Below are positions 17,696 to 26,944 of a DNA stretch of 57,753 nt, piece after piece. The DNA comes from Streptomyces sp. NRRL B-1347 (GTDB lineage: Bacteria > Actinomycetota > Actinomycetes > Streptomycetales > Streptomycetaceae): NCBI RefSeq assembly GCF_000720325.1, contig NZ_JOJM01000052.1, positions 1 to 57,753 of the forward strand. Direction: 5' to 3'. The translations under genes and the position numbers were made by a program. Below the pieces are notes generated by a model. That model was not told the origin of the DNA, searched no databases, and saw nothing but the letters and a program-made list of their open reading frames with translations. How positions within the stretch are numbered: position 1 is the first letter of the stretch; each line of letters begins with the position of its first letter.

Positions 17696-19348
17696 TCAAG
17701 GCGTTCGCTCGGTCACCCTGCCGTCCGCCACCTCCAGGCGGCGGGTGACGTGCACGGCGTCGAGCATGCGCCGGTCGTGCGTGACGAGCAGTAGCGTGCC
17801 CTCGTAGGAGTCGAGCGCGGACTCCAGCTGTTCGATGGCGGGCAGGTCGAGGTGGTTCGTCGGCTCGTCGAGGACCAGCAGGTTCACGCCCCGGCCCTGG
17901 AGCAGCGCGAGGGCGGCGCGGGTGCGCTCGCCCGGGGACAGGGTCGCCGCGGAGCGCATCACGTGGTCGGCCTTGAGGCCGAACTTGGCGAGGAGCGTGC
18001 GGATCTCGGCCGGTTCGGTGTCGGGCACGGCCGCGCGGAAGGCGTCGAGCAGCGTCTCCTCGCCGTGGAAGTGGGCCCGTGCCTGGTCGACCTCGCCCAC
18101 CACGACGCCGGAGCCGAGCGCGGCGTGCCCCGCGTCCACGGCGGTGCGGCCTAGCAGGGCGCGCAGCAGCGTCGTCTTGCCGGAGCCGTTCGCGCCGGTG
18201 ATGGCGACGCGGTCGGCCCAGTCGAGCTGGAGGTGCACCGGACCGAGCGTGAAGGGACCGCGGCGCACCACGGCGTCGCGCAGGGTGGCGACCACGGCGC
18301 CGGAGCGCGGGGCCGCGGCGATCTCCATGCGCAGCTGCCACTCCTTGCGCGGCTCCTCGACAGCTTCTCGACGGTCCAGCCGCTCCAGCATCCGCTGCGT
18401 CTGGCGGGCCTTCGCGGCCTGCTTCTCACTGGCCTCGCTGCGGAACTTGCGGCCCAGCTTGTCGCTGTCGGTGGCCTTGCGGCGGGCGTTCTTCACGCCC
18501 TTGTCCATCCACGACCGCTGCATCTGGGCCCGGTCGTGGAGGGCGGCCTTCTTGTCGGCGTACTCCTCGTACTCGTCGCGGGCGTGGCGGCGGGCGACCT
18601 CGCGCTCCTCCAGATAGGCGTCGTAGCCGCCGCCGTAGAGGTTGATCTGCTGCTGCGCCAGGTCGAGTTCGAGGACCTTGGTGACGGTGCGGGACAGGAA
18701 CTCGCGGTCGTGGCTGACGACGACGGTGCCCGCGCGCAGGCCGCGCACGAACTCCTCCAGGCGCTCCAGGCCCGCGAGGTCCAGGTCGTTGGTGGGCTCG
18801 TCGAGCAGGAAGACGTCGTAGCGGGAGAGCAGCAGCGATGCCAGGCCCGCGCGGGCGGCCTGGCCGCCGGACAGGGACGTCATCTCCTGGTCGAGGTCCA
18901 CGCCCAGGCCGAGGGAGCGCGCAACGTCCTCCGCGCGCTCGTCCAGGTCGGCGCCGCCGAGGGCGAGCCAGCGCTCCAGGCTCACCGCGTACGCGTCGTC
19001 GGCGCCGGGCGCGCCCGCGACCAGACCCTCGGTCGACTCGTCCATGGCCAGCTGGGCGTCGGTGACGCCGGTGCGGCGGGAGAGGAACGCGCGGATCGTC
19101 TCGCCGGGGCGGCGCTCGGGCTCCTGCGGCAGGTGCCCGACGACGGCCGTCGGCGGCGACAGGCTGATCCGGCCGGACTCCGGGGCGTCAACGCCCGCGA
19201 GCAGGCGGAGCAGGGTGGACTTGCCGGCGCCGTTCGCGCCGACGAGGCCGATGACGTCGCCGGGGGCGACGACGAGGTCCAGTCCCTCGAAGAGGGAGCG
19301 GTCGCCGTGGCCGGCGGCGAGTTGCTTGGCGACGAGGGTTGCATTCAT
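17696..19348 (-). CDS. ABC-F family ATP-binding protein
   Basis: 550 aa with two ABC cassettes and no membrane segments. Walker A motifs are GANGAGKST (near residue 38) and GANGSGKTT (near 395); signatures are LSGGQ and LSPGE (second variant); Walker B regions end in LDEPTNDLD and LDEPTNHLD. The inter-domain linker near residues 230-310 is charged and helical. ABC-F proteins act on the ribosome, not in transport. A -10-like TAGGCT (plus-strand 19358-19363) lies 9 bases before the ATG with no Shine-Dalgarno sequence, so it is probably near-leaderless. Whether it is a housekeeping or antibiotic-protection factor cannot be told from sequence. Confidence 0.92.
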   Translation of the reverse strand: MNATLVAKQLAAGHGDRSLFEGLDLVVAPGDVIGLVGANGAGKSTLLRLLAGVDAPESGRISLSPPTAVVGHLPQEPERRPGETIRAFLSRRTGVTDAQLAMDESTEGLVAGAPGADDAYAVSLERWLALGGADLDERAEDVARSLGLGVDLDQEMTSLSGGQAARAGLASLLLSRYDVFLLDEPTNDLDLAGLERLEEFVRGLRAGTVVVSHDREFLSRTVTKVLELDLAQQQINLYGGGYDAYLEEREVARRHARDEYEEYADKKAALHDRAQMQRSWMDKGVKNARRKATDSDKLGRKFRSEASEKQAAKARQTQRMLERLDRREAVEEPRKEWQLRMEIAAAPRSGAVVATLRDAVVRRGPFTLGPVHLQLDWADRVAITGANGSGKTTLLRALLGRTAVDAGHAALGSGVVVGEVDQARAHFHGEETLLDAFRAAVPDTEPAEIRTLLAKFGLKADHVMRSAATLSPGERTRAALALLQGRGVNLLVLDEPTNHLDLPAIEQLESALDSYEGTLLLVTHDRRMLDAVHVTRRLEVADGRVTERTP

Positions 19349-19432
19349 CAGGGGTCGAGCCTAACCGGGCGCCGCGAGCCATGACGATCGCCCGCCGCCG
19401 GGGAGGGCCGCGCCCCGCGGCGGCGGGGGCGG

Positions 19433-20443
19433 TCACGAGGCGGCGGCCACCAGGACGGCGTCGGAGCTGCGCGCCACCACGTACGGTGCGCCGCCCGGCA
19501 GGGGCACGCGGTGCTCGCCCGGCTCCAGGACCTCGTCGAAGACCTCCTGGACGCGGGCCCGGCGCAGCCGTCCCACCCGGTAGGCCGTGAGGCGCACCCG
19601 GCACGGGGACGTGACCTCCGTGACGACCGCCCCGTCCGTGACCGCGAGCCGCGCCAGGCGCCGCTGGGCCACCGGGCCCGGATCCAGGGCGTACTCGATC
19701 TGCGCGACGAGCAGCGGCACGATCGGCGCGAGCCCGTCGACGTACGCGACGTCGACCCCGGCGCGCTCGAACACCTCGCGCACGGAGCCCCGCACCCGCT
19801 CGGGCACGGCCTGCCCGAACGCCACGGCCCCGTACGTCCGCAGCTCCTCCGCCGGTACGCCCGCCGCGTCCGCGGCGATCTCCGCGCCGATGCCGATGGT
19901 GCGCAGCGCCGCCGCGAGCTTCGCGAGCAGCGCGACGCGCGCCCCGATGAGCAGGACCCGCCGCCGCACGGCGCCGGGGTCGTCGCCGGTGAGCAGGCGG
20001 CCGAGCTGCTCGCGGTACTCGCCGCCCTGGAAGCGGAACGGGCCTATGCCGCGGTAGCCGTTCAGCTCAAGGTCGGCGTGGTCGGAGGTCTGCCAGGCGA
20101 AGTCCCGCCACACGTAGTCGTCGTCGGCGCGCTCGATGACCGCCGTGACCGCGCCGCAGTCCAGGCCCTCGCACTCGGGGCAGCCGTAGATCACGTACCG
20201 GCCGTCGAGCAGCGGCGCGTCCGCTTCCAGGAGCAGTCGGCGCACATGCGTGGTGAAGATCGCCGGGGGGATGTCGGACGCGAGCGGGGAGACGGCGTCG
20301 AGGTCGGCGAGCTGGAACAGCAGCGGGCGTCCGTTCACGATGAAGTCGACGAAGTCGCGGTGCACTTGGTAGGCACCGCTCGCGAGAACTCCACCGGCGC
20401 GCATCGCCGGTGCCAGGCCGAAGGTCGCGTACTCGGCAGACAT
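19433..20443 (-). CDS. Uncharacterised protein with a CPEC-type cysteine cluster
   Basis: 336 aa, soluble. I do not recognise a family with certainty. Residues 85-115 include YGCPECEGLDCGAVTAVIE, a CxxCxxxxC cluster that could bind metal. Residues 165-250 look like a Rossmann-type alpha/beta unit (VLLIGARVALLAKLAAALRTIG, then EVFERAGVDVAYVDGLAPIV). The N-terminus LASGAYQVHRDFVDFIVNGR has no signal. It is divergent from the flavoprotein gene across only 66 bp, and GATACT lies 6 bases before its ATG, consistent with a leaderless promoter. The close divergent pairing may mean shared regulation. Confidence 0.75.
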   Translation of the reverse strand: MSAEYATFGLAPAMRAGGVLASGAYQVHRDFVDFIVNGRPLLFQLADLDAVSPLASDIPPAIFTTHVRRLLLEADAPLLDGRYVIYGCPECEGLDCGAVTAVIERADDDYVWRDFAWQTSDHADLELNGYRGIGPFRFQGGEYREQLGRLLTGDDPGAVRRRVLLIGARVALLAKLAAALRTIGIGAEIAADAAGVPAEELRTYGAVAFGQAVPERVRGSVREVFERAGVDVAYVDGLAPIVPLLVAQIEYALDPGPVAQRRLARLAVTDGAVVTEVTSPCRVRLTAYRVGRLRRARVQEVFDEVLEPGEHRVPLPGGAPYVVARSSDAVLVAAAS

Positions 20444-20509
20444 GCTGTGAGTATCCCCACCTCCGGGGGCTTCTGCGCGCCCCTTGCCGGGTTCCGCTAC
20501 GTTTCGGGG

Positions 20510-21487
20510 ATGACGCATGGTGATGACACGGATGTGATCGTGGTGGGGGGCGGGGTCGCGGGGCTCACCACGGCGGTGGTGCTCGCGGAGCGCGGCCGCC
20601 GGGTGCGGGTGTGGACGCGGGAGCCCGCGGAGCGGACGACCTCGGCTGTTGCGGGCGGTCTGTGGTGGCCGTACCGCATCGAGCCGGAGGGGCTCGTCGG
20701 CGACTGGTCCCTCATATCCCTGGACCGGTACCGGGAGTTGGCGGCCGACCCCGGGCGCACGGGCGTACGCATGGTCGAGGGCGTACACGCCGAGACCGGC
20801 CTGGACACGCTGGGCGCGTGGGCGAAGCAGGTGCCGGGGCTGCGGGCGGCGACGGCCGACGAGTACACGGGCGTCGGCCTGTGGGCGCGGCTTCCGCTGA
20901 TCGACATGCCGGCGCACCTCGGGTGGCTGCGCGAGCGGCTGCGCGCGGCGGGCGGGTCCGTGGAGGTCAGGGCGGCCGCGACGCTCGCCGAGCCGCTGGC
21001 CGAGGCGCGGCACGTCGTCAACTGCTCGGGGCTCGGCGCCCGGAGCCTGGTCCCGGACGAGACGGTGCGCCCGGTGCGCGGGCAGCTGGTCCTGGTGGAG
21101 AACCCGGGGATCCGGACGTGGTTCACGGCCGCGGACAGCGCGTCGAACGAGACGACGTACTTCCTGCCGCAGCCCGGCGGACTCGTGCTCGGCGGGACGG
21201 CCGAGGACGGCGTCTGGTCCCTGGAGCCGGATCCGGCGGTGGCGGAGGCGATCGTGGCGCGCTGTGCCCGGGTGCGCCCGGAGATCGCCGGGGCGCGGAT
21301 CATCAGTCACCGGGTGGGGTTGCGGCCCGCCCGGCCCGCCGTGCGCCTTGAGCGCGAGCGCGCGCACGACGGGCGCGCGCTTGTGCACAACTACGGGCAC
21401 GGCGGAGCGGGCGTCACGGTGGCGTGGGGCTGCGCGGAGGCGGCGGCGGAGCTCCTGGAGGAACCGGACGGGCCCGCGGCGGGCTGA
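20510..21487 (+). CDS. FAD-dependent oxidoreductase, D-amino-acid oxidase-like
   Basis: 325 aa. The N-terminal dinucleotide site VIVVGGGVAGLTTAVVLAERG is complete, followed by GGLWWPYR and RPVRGQLVLVENPG, and the C-terminus has HNYGHGGAGVTVAWG, the D-amino-acid oxidase signature with the FAD-contacting glycines. The enzyme would oxidise a D-amino acid to the oxo acid with release of hydrogen peroxide and ammonia. Length is typical of bacterial DAAO. The ATG places the FAD site at residues 9-20. It is convergent with the BCCT gene, with strong hairpins between. Confidence 0.92.
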   Translation: MTHGDDTDVIVVGGGVAGLTTAVVLAERGRRVRVWTREPAERTTSAVAGGLWWPYRIEPEGLVGDWSLISLDRYRELAADPGRTGVRMVEGVHAETGLDTLGAWAKQVPGLRAATADEYTGVGLWARLPLIDMPAHLGWLRERLRAAGGSVEVRAAATLAEPLAEARHVVNCSGLGARSLVPDETVRPVRGQLVLVENPGIRTWFTAADSASNETTYFLPQPGGLVLGGTAEDGVWSLEPDPAVAEAIVARCARVRPEIAGARIISHRVGLRPARPAVRLERERAHDGRALVHNYGHGGAGVTVAWGCAEAAAELLEEPDGPAAG

Positions 21488-21505
21488 CCGGGGCGCTCGC
21501 CCCGG
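21488..21505. terminator. Stem-loop immediately after the flavoprotein gene
   Basis: CCGGGGCG and CGCCCCGG are fully self-complementary with a 2-base centre (an effective 4-base loop), beginning at the base after the TGA stop. It probably acts with the larger palindrome at 21559-21586 in this convergent gap. Confidence 0.55.
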
Positions 21506-21558
21506 CCGGTCCCGCCGCCGCCCGCTCCTGCCGGTCCCACCGCGGGACCGCTCCTGCC

Positions 21559-21586
21559 GACGAGGCCGACCGCGGTCGGCCTCGTC
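21559..21586. terminator. 28-bp perfect palindrome between convergent genes
   Basis: Bases 21559-21586 are perfectly self-complementary (left half GACGAGGCCGACCG). It lies 16 bp from the BCCT stop codon. As RNA it forms one very stable hairpin read equally from both directions, so a bidirectional terminator is the simplest reading. Confidence 0.65.
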
Positions 21587-21602
21587 CGGCGGCGCCCGCC
21601 GC

Positions 21603-23339
21603 TCAGCGGGCGGGGTCGGGCCGCGGCGACGGGGTGTCGCCGCCGGTGTCGGCCTCCGTGCTGTCGCTCGGGCCGATCTGGAGCTCGAAGTCCCCGTCGT
21701 ACTGCTCGTGACCGGCGAGGACGGCCCGCTCCACGGCGTCCGTGCCGTGTTCGCCGCGCACGATCAGCGGGTCGTGGCGCAGGTCCTTCATCAGCGCCAC
21801 ACACATCCCGATCATCACGAGGACGAACGGCGCGGCCACCAGGATCGTCAGATTCTGCAAGCCGGTGAGCGCGTTGTCCTTGCCGTCGCCGATGAGCAGC
21901 ATGATGGCGGCGACCGCGCCCGTGACCACGCCCCAGAAGATGATGACGAGGCGGCCGGGTTCCAGGGAGCCCTTCTGGGAGAGGGTGCCCATGACGATGG
22001 ACGCGGCGTCCGCTCCGGAGACGAAGAAGATGCCGACGAGGATCATCACGAGCAGGCTCGTCGCGGTGGCGATCGGGTACTCGTGCAGCAGGCCGAACAG
22101 CTGTGCCTCGGGGGTGGTGTCGCCCTTGAGGCCGCCGCGCTCCTTGACCGTCATCGCGCTGCCGCCGAACACGGCGAACCAGAGCAGGCTGACGGTGCTC
22201 GGCACGAGGATCACGCCGCCCACGAACTGCCGGATCGTACGGCCCCTGCTGATGCGGGCGATGAACATGCCGACGAAGGGCGTCCAGGAGATCCACCAGG
22301 CCCAGTAGAAGACCGTCCAGCTGCCGAGCCAGTCGGAGACGTCCTTGCCGCTGGAGGCCTCGGTGCGCCCGATGAGCTGCGGCAGGTCGCCCAGGTAGGA
22401 GCCGATGGAGGTGGGCACCAGGTCCAGAATGATGACGGTGGGGCCCGCGATGAACACGAAGACGACCAGGGTCAGCGCGAGCACCATGTTGATGTTCGAC
22501 AGCCACTGGATGCCCTTCTCGACGCCGGAGACCGCGGACGCCACGAACGCGACGGTCAGGACGGCGATGATGGCGACGAGCAGCCCGGTGCTCGCCTTGT
22601 CCATCCAGTCCAGTTCCTCGAAGCCGCTGCCGATCTGCAGCGCGCCGAGGCCGAGGGACGCGGCGGAGCCGAAGAGGGTGGCGAAGATGGCGAGGATGTC
22701 GATGATGCGGCCCCACGCTCCGTGCGCGTGCTTCTCGCCGATGAGCGGCACGAACACGGAGCTGATGGTCTGCCGCCTGCCCCGCCGGAACGTGCTGTAC
22801 GCGATGGCGAGGCCGACGACGGCGTAGATCGCCCAGGGGTGCAGCGTCCAGTGGAAGAGCGTCGTCGCCATGGAGGTCTCCATGGCGGCGGCCTGGTCGT
22901 CGGGGTGGGTGCCGGGCGGCGGGTCGGTGAAGTGGGCGAGCGGTTCGCTCACTCCGTAGAACATCAGGCCGATGCCCATGCCCGCGCTGAACATCATGGC
23001 GACCCAGGACACGGTGCGGAACTCGGGTTCCTCGCCCTCCCGGCCAAGGGTGATCTTCCCGTAGCGGCTGACGGCGAGCCACAGGGCGAAGACCACGAAG
23101 CCGGACGCCGCCAGCATGAAGGCCCAACCACCGTTGTGGATCAGGCCTTCGAGCATGTCCGAGGAGACGTCTTCGAGGGTGTCCGTGGCCGTGGCGCCCC
23201 ACACCACGAAGGCGAGGGTGAGCACGGCGGTGACGCCGAACACCACCCGGTCGGTCTGGGGGGACCGGTCGCCGGAGTGGCCCGCCACGGACAGCGGTGG
23301 GCCTCCTCCGGCGTCCGGCTTCTGGGGTTCCTGGGTCAC
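21603..23339 (-). CDS. BCCT family betaine/carnitine/choline transporter
   Basis: 578 aa with twelve predicted helices. The family tryptophan-rich segment appears as FYWAWWISWTPFVGMFIARISRGRTIR near residues 340-370, and MMFSAGMGIGLMFYGVSEP carries the Gly-rich TM3 substrate motif (GMGIG), suggesting sodium-coupled uptake of betaine or a similar trimethylammonium solute. The C-terminal tail of about 70 residues is acidic and could be an osmosensory or regulatory extension. A GTG start with AAAGG upstream is used. No choline or betaine oxidation gene is adjacent. Confidence 0.94.
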   Translation of the reverse strand: MTQEPQKPDAGGGPPLSVAGHSGDRSPQTDRVVFGVTAVLTLAFVVWGATATDTLEDVSSDMLEGLIHNGGWAFMLAASGFVVFALWLAVSRYGKITLGREGEEPEFRTVSWVAMMFSAGMGIGLMFYGVSEPLAHFTDPPPGTHPDDQAAAMETSMATTLFHWTLHPWAIYAVVGLAIAYSTFRRGRRQTISSVFVPLIGEKHAHGAWGRIIDILAIFATLFGSAASLGLGALQIGSGFEELDWMDKASTGLLVAIIAVLTVAFVASAVSGVEKGIQWLSNINMVLALTLVVFVFIAGPTVIILDLVPTSIGSYLGDLPQLIGRTEASSGKDVSDWLGSWTVFYWAWWISWTPFVGMFIARISRGRTIRQFVGGVILVPSTVSLLWFAVFGGSAMTVKERGGLKGDTTPEAQLFGLLHEYPIATATSLLVMILVGIFFVSGADAASIVMGTLSQKGSLEPGRLVIIFWGVVTGAVAAIMLLIGDGKDNALTGLQNLTILVAAPFVLVMIGMCVALMKDLRHDPLIVRGEHGTDAVERAVLAGHEQYDGDFELQIGPSDSTEADTGGDTPSPRPDPAR

Positions 23340-23434
23340 GAGTGCACCTTTCGCGGAGTGATCACGTCTGACGGTTCGTCGGTTGTTCTTCTCTCCGCTA
23401 ACCCCCTACCACATGTGACGTGCCCGGACCGGGC

Positions 23435-24718
23435 TCAACAGTCGGTGTCGGGCCGCCCCGTGACGAGGTGATAGGCGGCACGGGCGTCGAGCAGCAGCGG
23501 CACGAGGGCGCGGGCGGACTGGCGCAGCGGCACCAGGGCGCCGCCGTGGCCGTCGCGGCGCGCGGTCACGCCGTGCAGGTCGAGTTCGTCCTTGACGTCG
23601 GCGTACTGCTCCGGGGTCAGGCGGTAGCCGCAGGCCGGGTCCTGGATGATCTCGCCCGGTTCGGCCGGGTCGTTGTCGGCGCCGCCGAGGTAGACGGGGC
23701 CGCGGTCGCGCAGGCCCTTGAGGCGCGACGCCGCGGTGGCGGCCTCCAGGCTCCACCGGTGCTCGTCGGCGTAGCTGAACAGTCCCTTCAGGGCGGAGCG
23801 TTGGGAGTGCACGCGGCGGCGGTTGTTCAGGGCCGGGTCGTTCTTCTCCGCCTCGGTGAGGGGGTCGACGCGGCTTTCGATGAGCAGGCCCGCGGCGTGC
23901 TTGATGCCGGAGACGTTGCGCAGGATGCGCTCCTGGCCGTCGCCCGCGACCTGCTTGACGGGCTCGCCGGTCACGGGGTCGGTCCAGATGCCGTAGGTGC
24001 CGGTGGTGTAGCCGTCGGCGGTGGCGGCGGGCCTGACGTAGTCCAGGGAGAGCTCCTTGGCCTCCCGGTGCACCGCGTCATCGGTGTTGAGGTTGCGCGG
24101 CCACAGGTCGAACAGGTCCTTGTCGTAGTACTTGGGCGTCGCGCCGTACTCGTGCAGGTCGTAGATGGCGTCCGGGGCGCGGTCGCGGATGACGGCGGCG
24201 AGCGCGCGGCCCTCCTTGGTCTTGAGGGCGATGTGGTCGCGGTTGATGTCGACGCCGTCGGAGTTGCCGCGGGTGTTCGCGGCGCGGCCGTCCGGATTGG
24301 CGGTGGGCACGACGAACAGCGTGGTGCGCGCCAGGAACCGCTTCGTCTCCTTGTCCTTGGCGTACGCGAGGTCGCGGACCGTGCTCAGACAGGCCTCGCG
24401 CCCCGACGGCTCGTCACCGTGCTGGCTGCACACGAGGAGCACGGCGGACGCGGTGCGGCGCTCGCCGACGCGGACGAGCTGGAGCGGTCTGCCCTGCTCG
24501 GTCGTGCCGATGCGGGAGACGGAGACCCGGCTGCTCGCCTTGTCGACGGCGGCGAGGAGCTGCTGCTCCTCGGGCTGGCTGGTCCAGCGCGCCCCGCCGC
24601 TCTGTTCGAAGCCGGTGCGCGGCGGGGTCTCGGCGGCCTGGGCGGGCGCCGTCACGAGGGGCGCGGCGAGCGCGGCACAGGCGCAGGTCAGGGCCAGCGC
24701 GCGGATGCGGGATGTCAT
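23435..24718 (-). CDS. Secreted M14 family zinc carboxypeptidase
   Basis: 427 aa. A signal peptide of about 28 residues ends near APAQA. Zinc ligands are H and E of [10 protein letters not shown] near residues 100-108 and H of [10 protein letters not shown] near 190; the catalytic glutamate is in LLIESR near 280. NPDGR and INRDH are also typical of M14 substrate-binding loops. It should cleave C-terminal residues outside the cell. It overlaps the upstream CocE-type gene by 4 bp (ATGA), so the two secreted peptidases are translationally coupled. GGAGG lies 9 bases before the ATG. Confidence 0.92.
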   Translation of the reverse strand: MTSRIRALALTCACAALAAPLVTAPAQAAETPPRTGFEQSGGARWTSQPEEQQLLAAVDKASSRVSVSRIGTTEQGRPLQLVRVGERRTASAVLLVCSQHGDEPSGREACLSTVRDLAYAKDKETKRFLARTTLFVVPTANPDGRAANTRGNSDGVDINRDHIALKTKEGRALAAVIRDRAPDAIYDLHEYGATPKYYDKDLFDLWPRNLNTDDAVHREAKELSLDYVRPAATADGYTTGTYGIWTDPVTGEPVKQVAGDGQERILRNVSGIKHAAGLLIESRVDPLTEAEKNDPALNNRRRVHSQRSALKGLFSYADEHRWSLEAATAASRLKGLRDRGPVYLGGADNDPAEPGEIIQDPACGYRLTPEQYADVKDELDLHGVTARRDGHGGALVPLRQSARALVPLLLDARAAYHLVTGRPDTDC

Positions 24719-26697
24719 GAAGTACGGCCTCCCGGTCGGGGGTTCAGCGGACGCGCGGGGGCCACGCCGTCCAGGCGGGACTCGCGCGGAACGGTAGCGT
24801 GCGGAGCGGTCGTGAGGGCCTTGTCACCGCCGACGAGCGGCAACCGGGCGAATGTGCGGGCGAGGTCCACGGTGAGCGTCGGGGTGTCGGCGGGCGCGGT
24901 GATGAGGTTGCGGTCGGTGCCCCCGACGATCAGCGCGAGCCGGTGCCCCTTCGGTACGACGTGGTCGCTCGCGGCCAGGTCGAGGGTGATCGTGACGGGC
25001 TCGCCCGGCGTGAGCGGGCGGCCCCGGTGGTCGTCCGCGTGGTTGCCGAGGTCGGCCCAGCCGCGGCTGAAGATGGTGTAGTCGACGTCCTTGGTGCGGG
25101 CCCCGGTGTCCTTGAAGCAGGCGCTGTCGCCGTCCGTGCTCGCGCCCCAGCAGCTGCGCGTGGGCAGCGTCGTGATGCCTTCGCCACTGGCCGCGTAGTC
25201 ACGGATGGTGTCGGGCCCGACGTCGACGAGTACGGCGCTCAGATGCGCGGTGCGGGCCGACGGGGTGACGGTGACGGTGACCTTCGAGGAGCCGGACAGG
25301 CGCAGGTCACGAGCCAGCGGCCGGGTGGTGAAGCCCGCCTTGGCGGGGGTGGGGGTGTCGATGGCGGAGGCCCAGTCGGTCTCGCCGAGGCGCCGGTCGT
25401 CGGTGAAGGTCTCGGTGCCCTCGCCGCGGCGGGTGCCGAGCGCTCCGACGCCCGGGGCGGTGCCCTTGGCGGGGCGGAGCGTCACGGTGTCGGTGGCGCG
25501 CGGCGGCCAGACGCGGTCGGTGGTCCAGCGGTCGGGGGCGCGCTCGATGTCGGCCATGGGCTCGCGGTCGACGCCGTTGCGGTAGCCGAGCAGCTCGTGG
25601 TCGAACCAGCGGTGCAAGGTGCGCACCCAGTCGGCCCGGCGGAAGTCGAAGGGGTCGACGTGCCCGGCCTGGCTGAGCCACAGCTTGCGCTGCACGCCCG
25701 CGTCGCCGAGCGCGTCCCACCACTGGCCGAAGTGCTTCATGCGCACGTTCAGGTCCTGGAGCCCGTGGACGGCGAACACGCTGGCCCGCACCTCGTCGGC
25801 GTCGGGGACGTAGTCTCGCGCGGTCCACAGCGGGGTCCAGTCGCCGCTGCGCGGCGCGCCCTCGACGAGGCGCTGCTGCACCCGGCCGCAGCGGGCGCGG
25901 GCCTCGGGGCTCTCGATGCCGTTGGACAGGCCGTCGGGGCCGCTGTTGAACAGCGGGGCGCCCTTGGCGAAGTAGTAGTCGTACCAGGAGGAGATGGCGC
26001 CGATCGGCACGATGGTCTCCAGGCCCTCGACGCCGGTCGCGGCGACGCCGTTGGCGACGGTGCCGTCGTAGCTCTTGCCGATCATGCCGGTGCGGCCGTT
26101 GCTCCAGGTGGCCCGGGCGCGTTCGGCGCCGGTGCGCGAGGTGTAGGCGCGGGCCCGGCCGTTCAGCCAGTCGACGACGGCCTTCGCGGACTGGATGTCG
26201 GAGCGGCCGCCGACGTCCACGCAGCCGTCGGAACGGCTTGTTCCGGTGAGGTCGACGGCGACGTAGCCGTAGCCGCGGGGCACGAAGTAGTTGTCGTAGT
26301 ACAGCGGGAGCTGCACCGGGTTGCCCGCGGCGTCGTAGGTCTTCTTCTGGCTCTCGTTGCCGCGGCCGCAGCAGGCGTAGTACGGGCTCGCGTCCATGAT
26401 CACGGGTATCTCGCGGCCGTGCCGCGCGGGTTCGCGGGGGCGGACTATGTCGACGGCGACGCGGTCGGTCCTGCCGTCCTCGTCGCCGTCGATCCGGGTG
26501 TCGACCCACACGGACTCGCGTATCGCGTCCGCGTAGGAGTAGACGGGTCTGCTCTCCTTGGCCTTGTCGTACGCCGTCGGGGTGCGCGGCGCGGTGTGCG
26601 CGGCGCCCGGGGCGAGGAGCGTGGCGAGCAGGGCGGCCAGTGCCGCCGTCAGGAGCGTTCTCCACATCGGCAGGCGCATGCGCGCGCGTATCGGCAT
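24715..26697 (-). CDS. Secreted CocE/NonD-type Xaa-Pro dipeptidyl-peptidase (S15 family)
   Basis: About 660 aa. After a signal peptide ([22 protein letters not shown]) comes an alpha/beta-hydrolase domain with the nucleophile in [13 protein letters not shown], the acid in [10 protein letters not shown] and the histidine in SQAGHVDPF, then a C-terminal jelly-roll domain. Members remove Xaa-Pro dipeptides or hydrolyse esters. Several ATGs (26697, 26679, 26667) and a GTG at 26712 compete as start; no clear ribosome-binding site decides, and I take 26697. It forms a two-gene unit with the M14 carboxypeptidase. Confidence 0.9.
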   Translation of the reverse strand: MPIRARMRLPMWRTLLTAALAALLATLLAPGAAHTAPRTPTAYDKAKESRPVYSYADAIRESVWVDTRIDGDEDGRTDRVAVDIVRPREPARHGREIPVIMDASPYYACCGRGNESQKKTYDAAGNPVQLPLYYDNYFVPRGYGYVAVDLTGTSRSDGCVDVGGRSDIQSAKAVVDWLNGRARAYTSRTGAERARATWSNGRTGMIGKSYDGTVANGVAATGVEGLETIVPIGAISSWYDYYFAKGAPLFNSGPDGLSNGIESPEARARCGRVQQRLVEGAPRSGDWTPLWTARDYVPDADEVRASVFAVHGLQDLNVRMKHFGQWWDALGDAGVQRKLWLSQAGHVDPFDFRRADWVRTLHRWFDHELLGYRNGVDREPMADIERAPDRWTTDRVWPPRATDTVTLRPAKGTAPGVGALGTRRGEGTETFTDDRRLGETDWASAIDTPTPAKAGFTTRPLARDLRLSGSSKVTVTVTPSARTAHLSAVLVDVGPDTIRDYAASGEGITTLPTRSCWGASTDGDSACFKDTGARTKDVDYTIFSRGWADLGNHADDHRGRPLTPGEPVTITLDLAASDHVVPKGHRLALIVGGTDRNLITAPADTPTLTVDLARTFARLPLVGGDKALTTAPHATVPRESRLDGVAPARPLNPRPGGRTS

Positions 26698-26944
26698 GGC
26701 CGGAAGGTACACGCGTCAACTGCGGCCGGAAAGAGGGCCGCAGGAGACGGTGAAAGGTGCGTGGGACGTCATGGCACATGTCGGCCGAATGGCGATCGTG
26801 TGACATATGCGGCCATGGACATGACCGGGGGCCAGGGGGCTCAATAGGGTCGACCGCATCGTGAGTTGTACGGCGCGGGCGGCTTCCCACCAGGGGCGCC
26901 GCCGCGCCCATAGCACCCGCACCGCCTATTACTTGGAGACTTAC

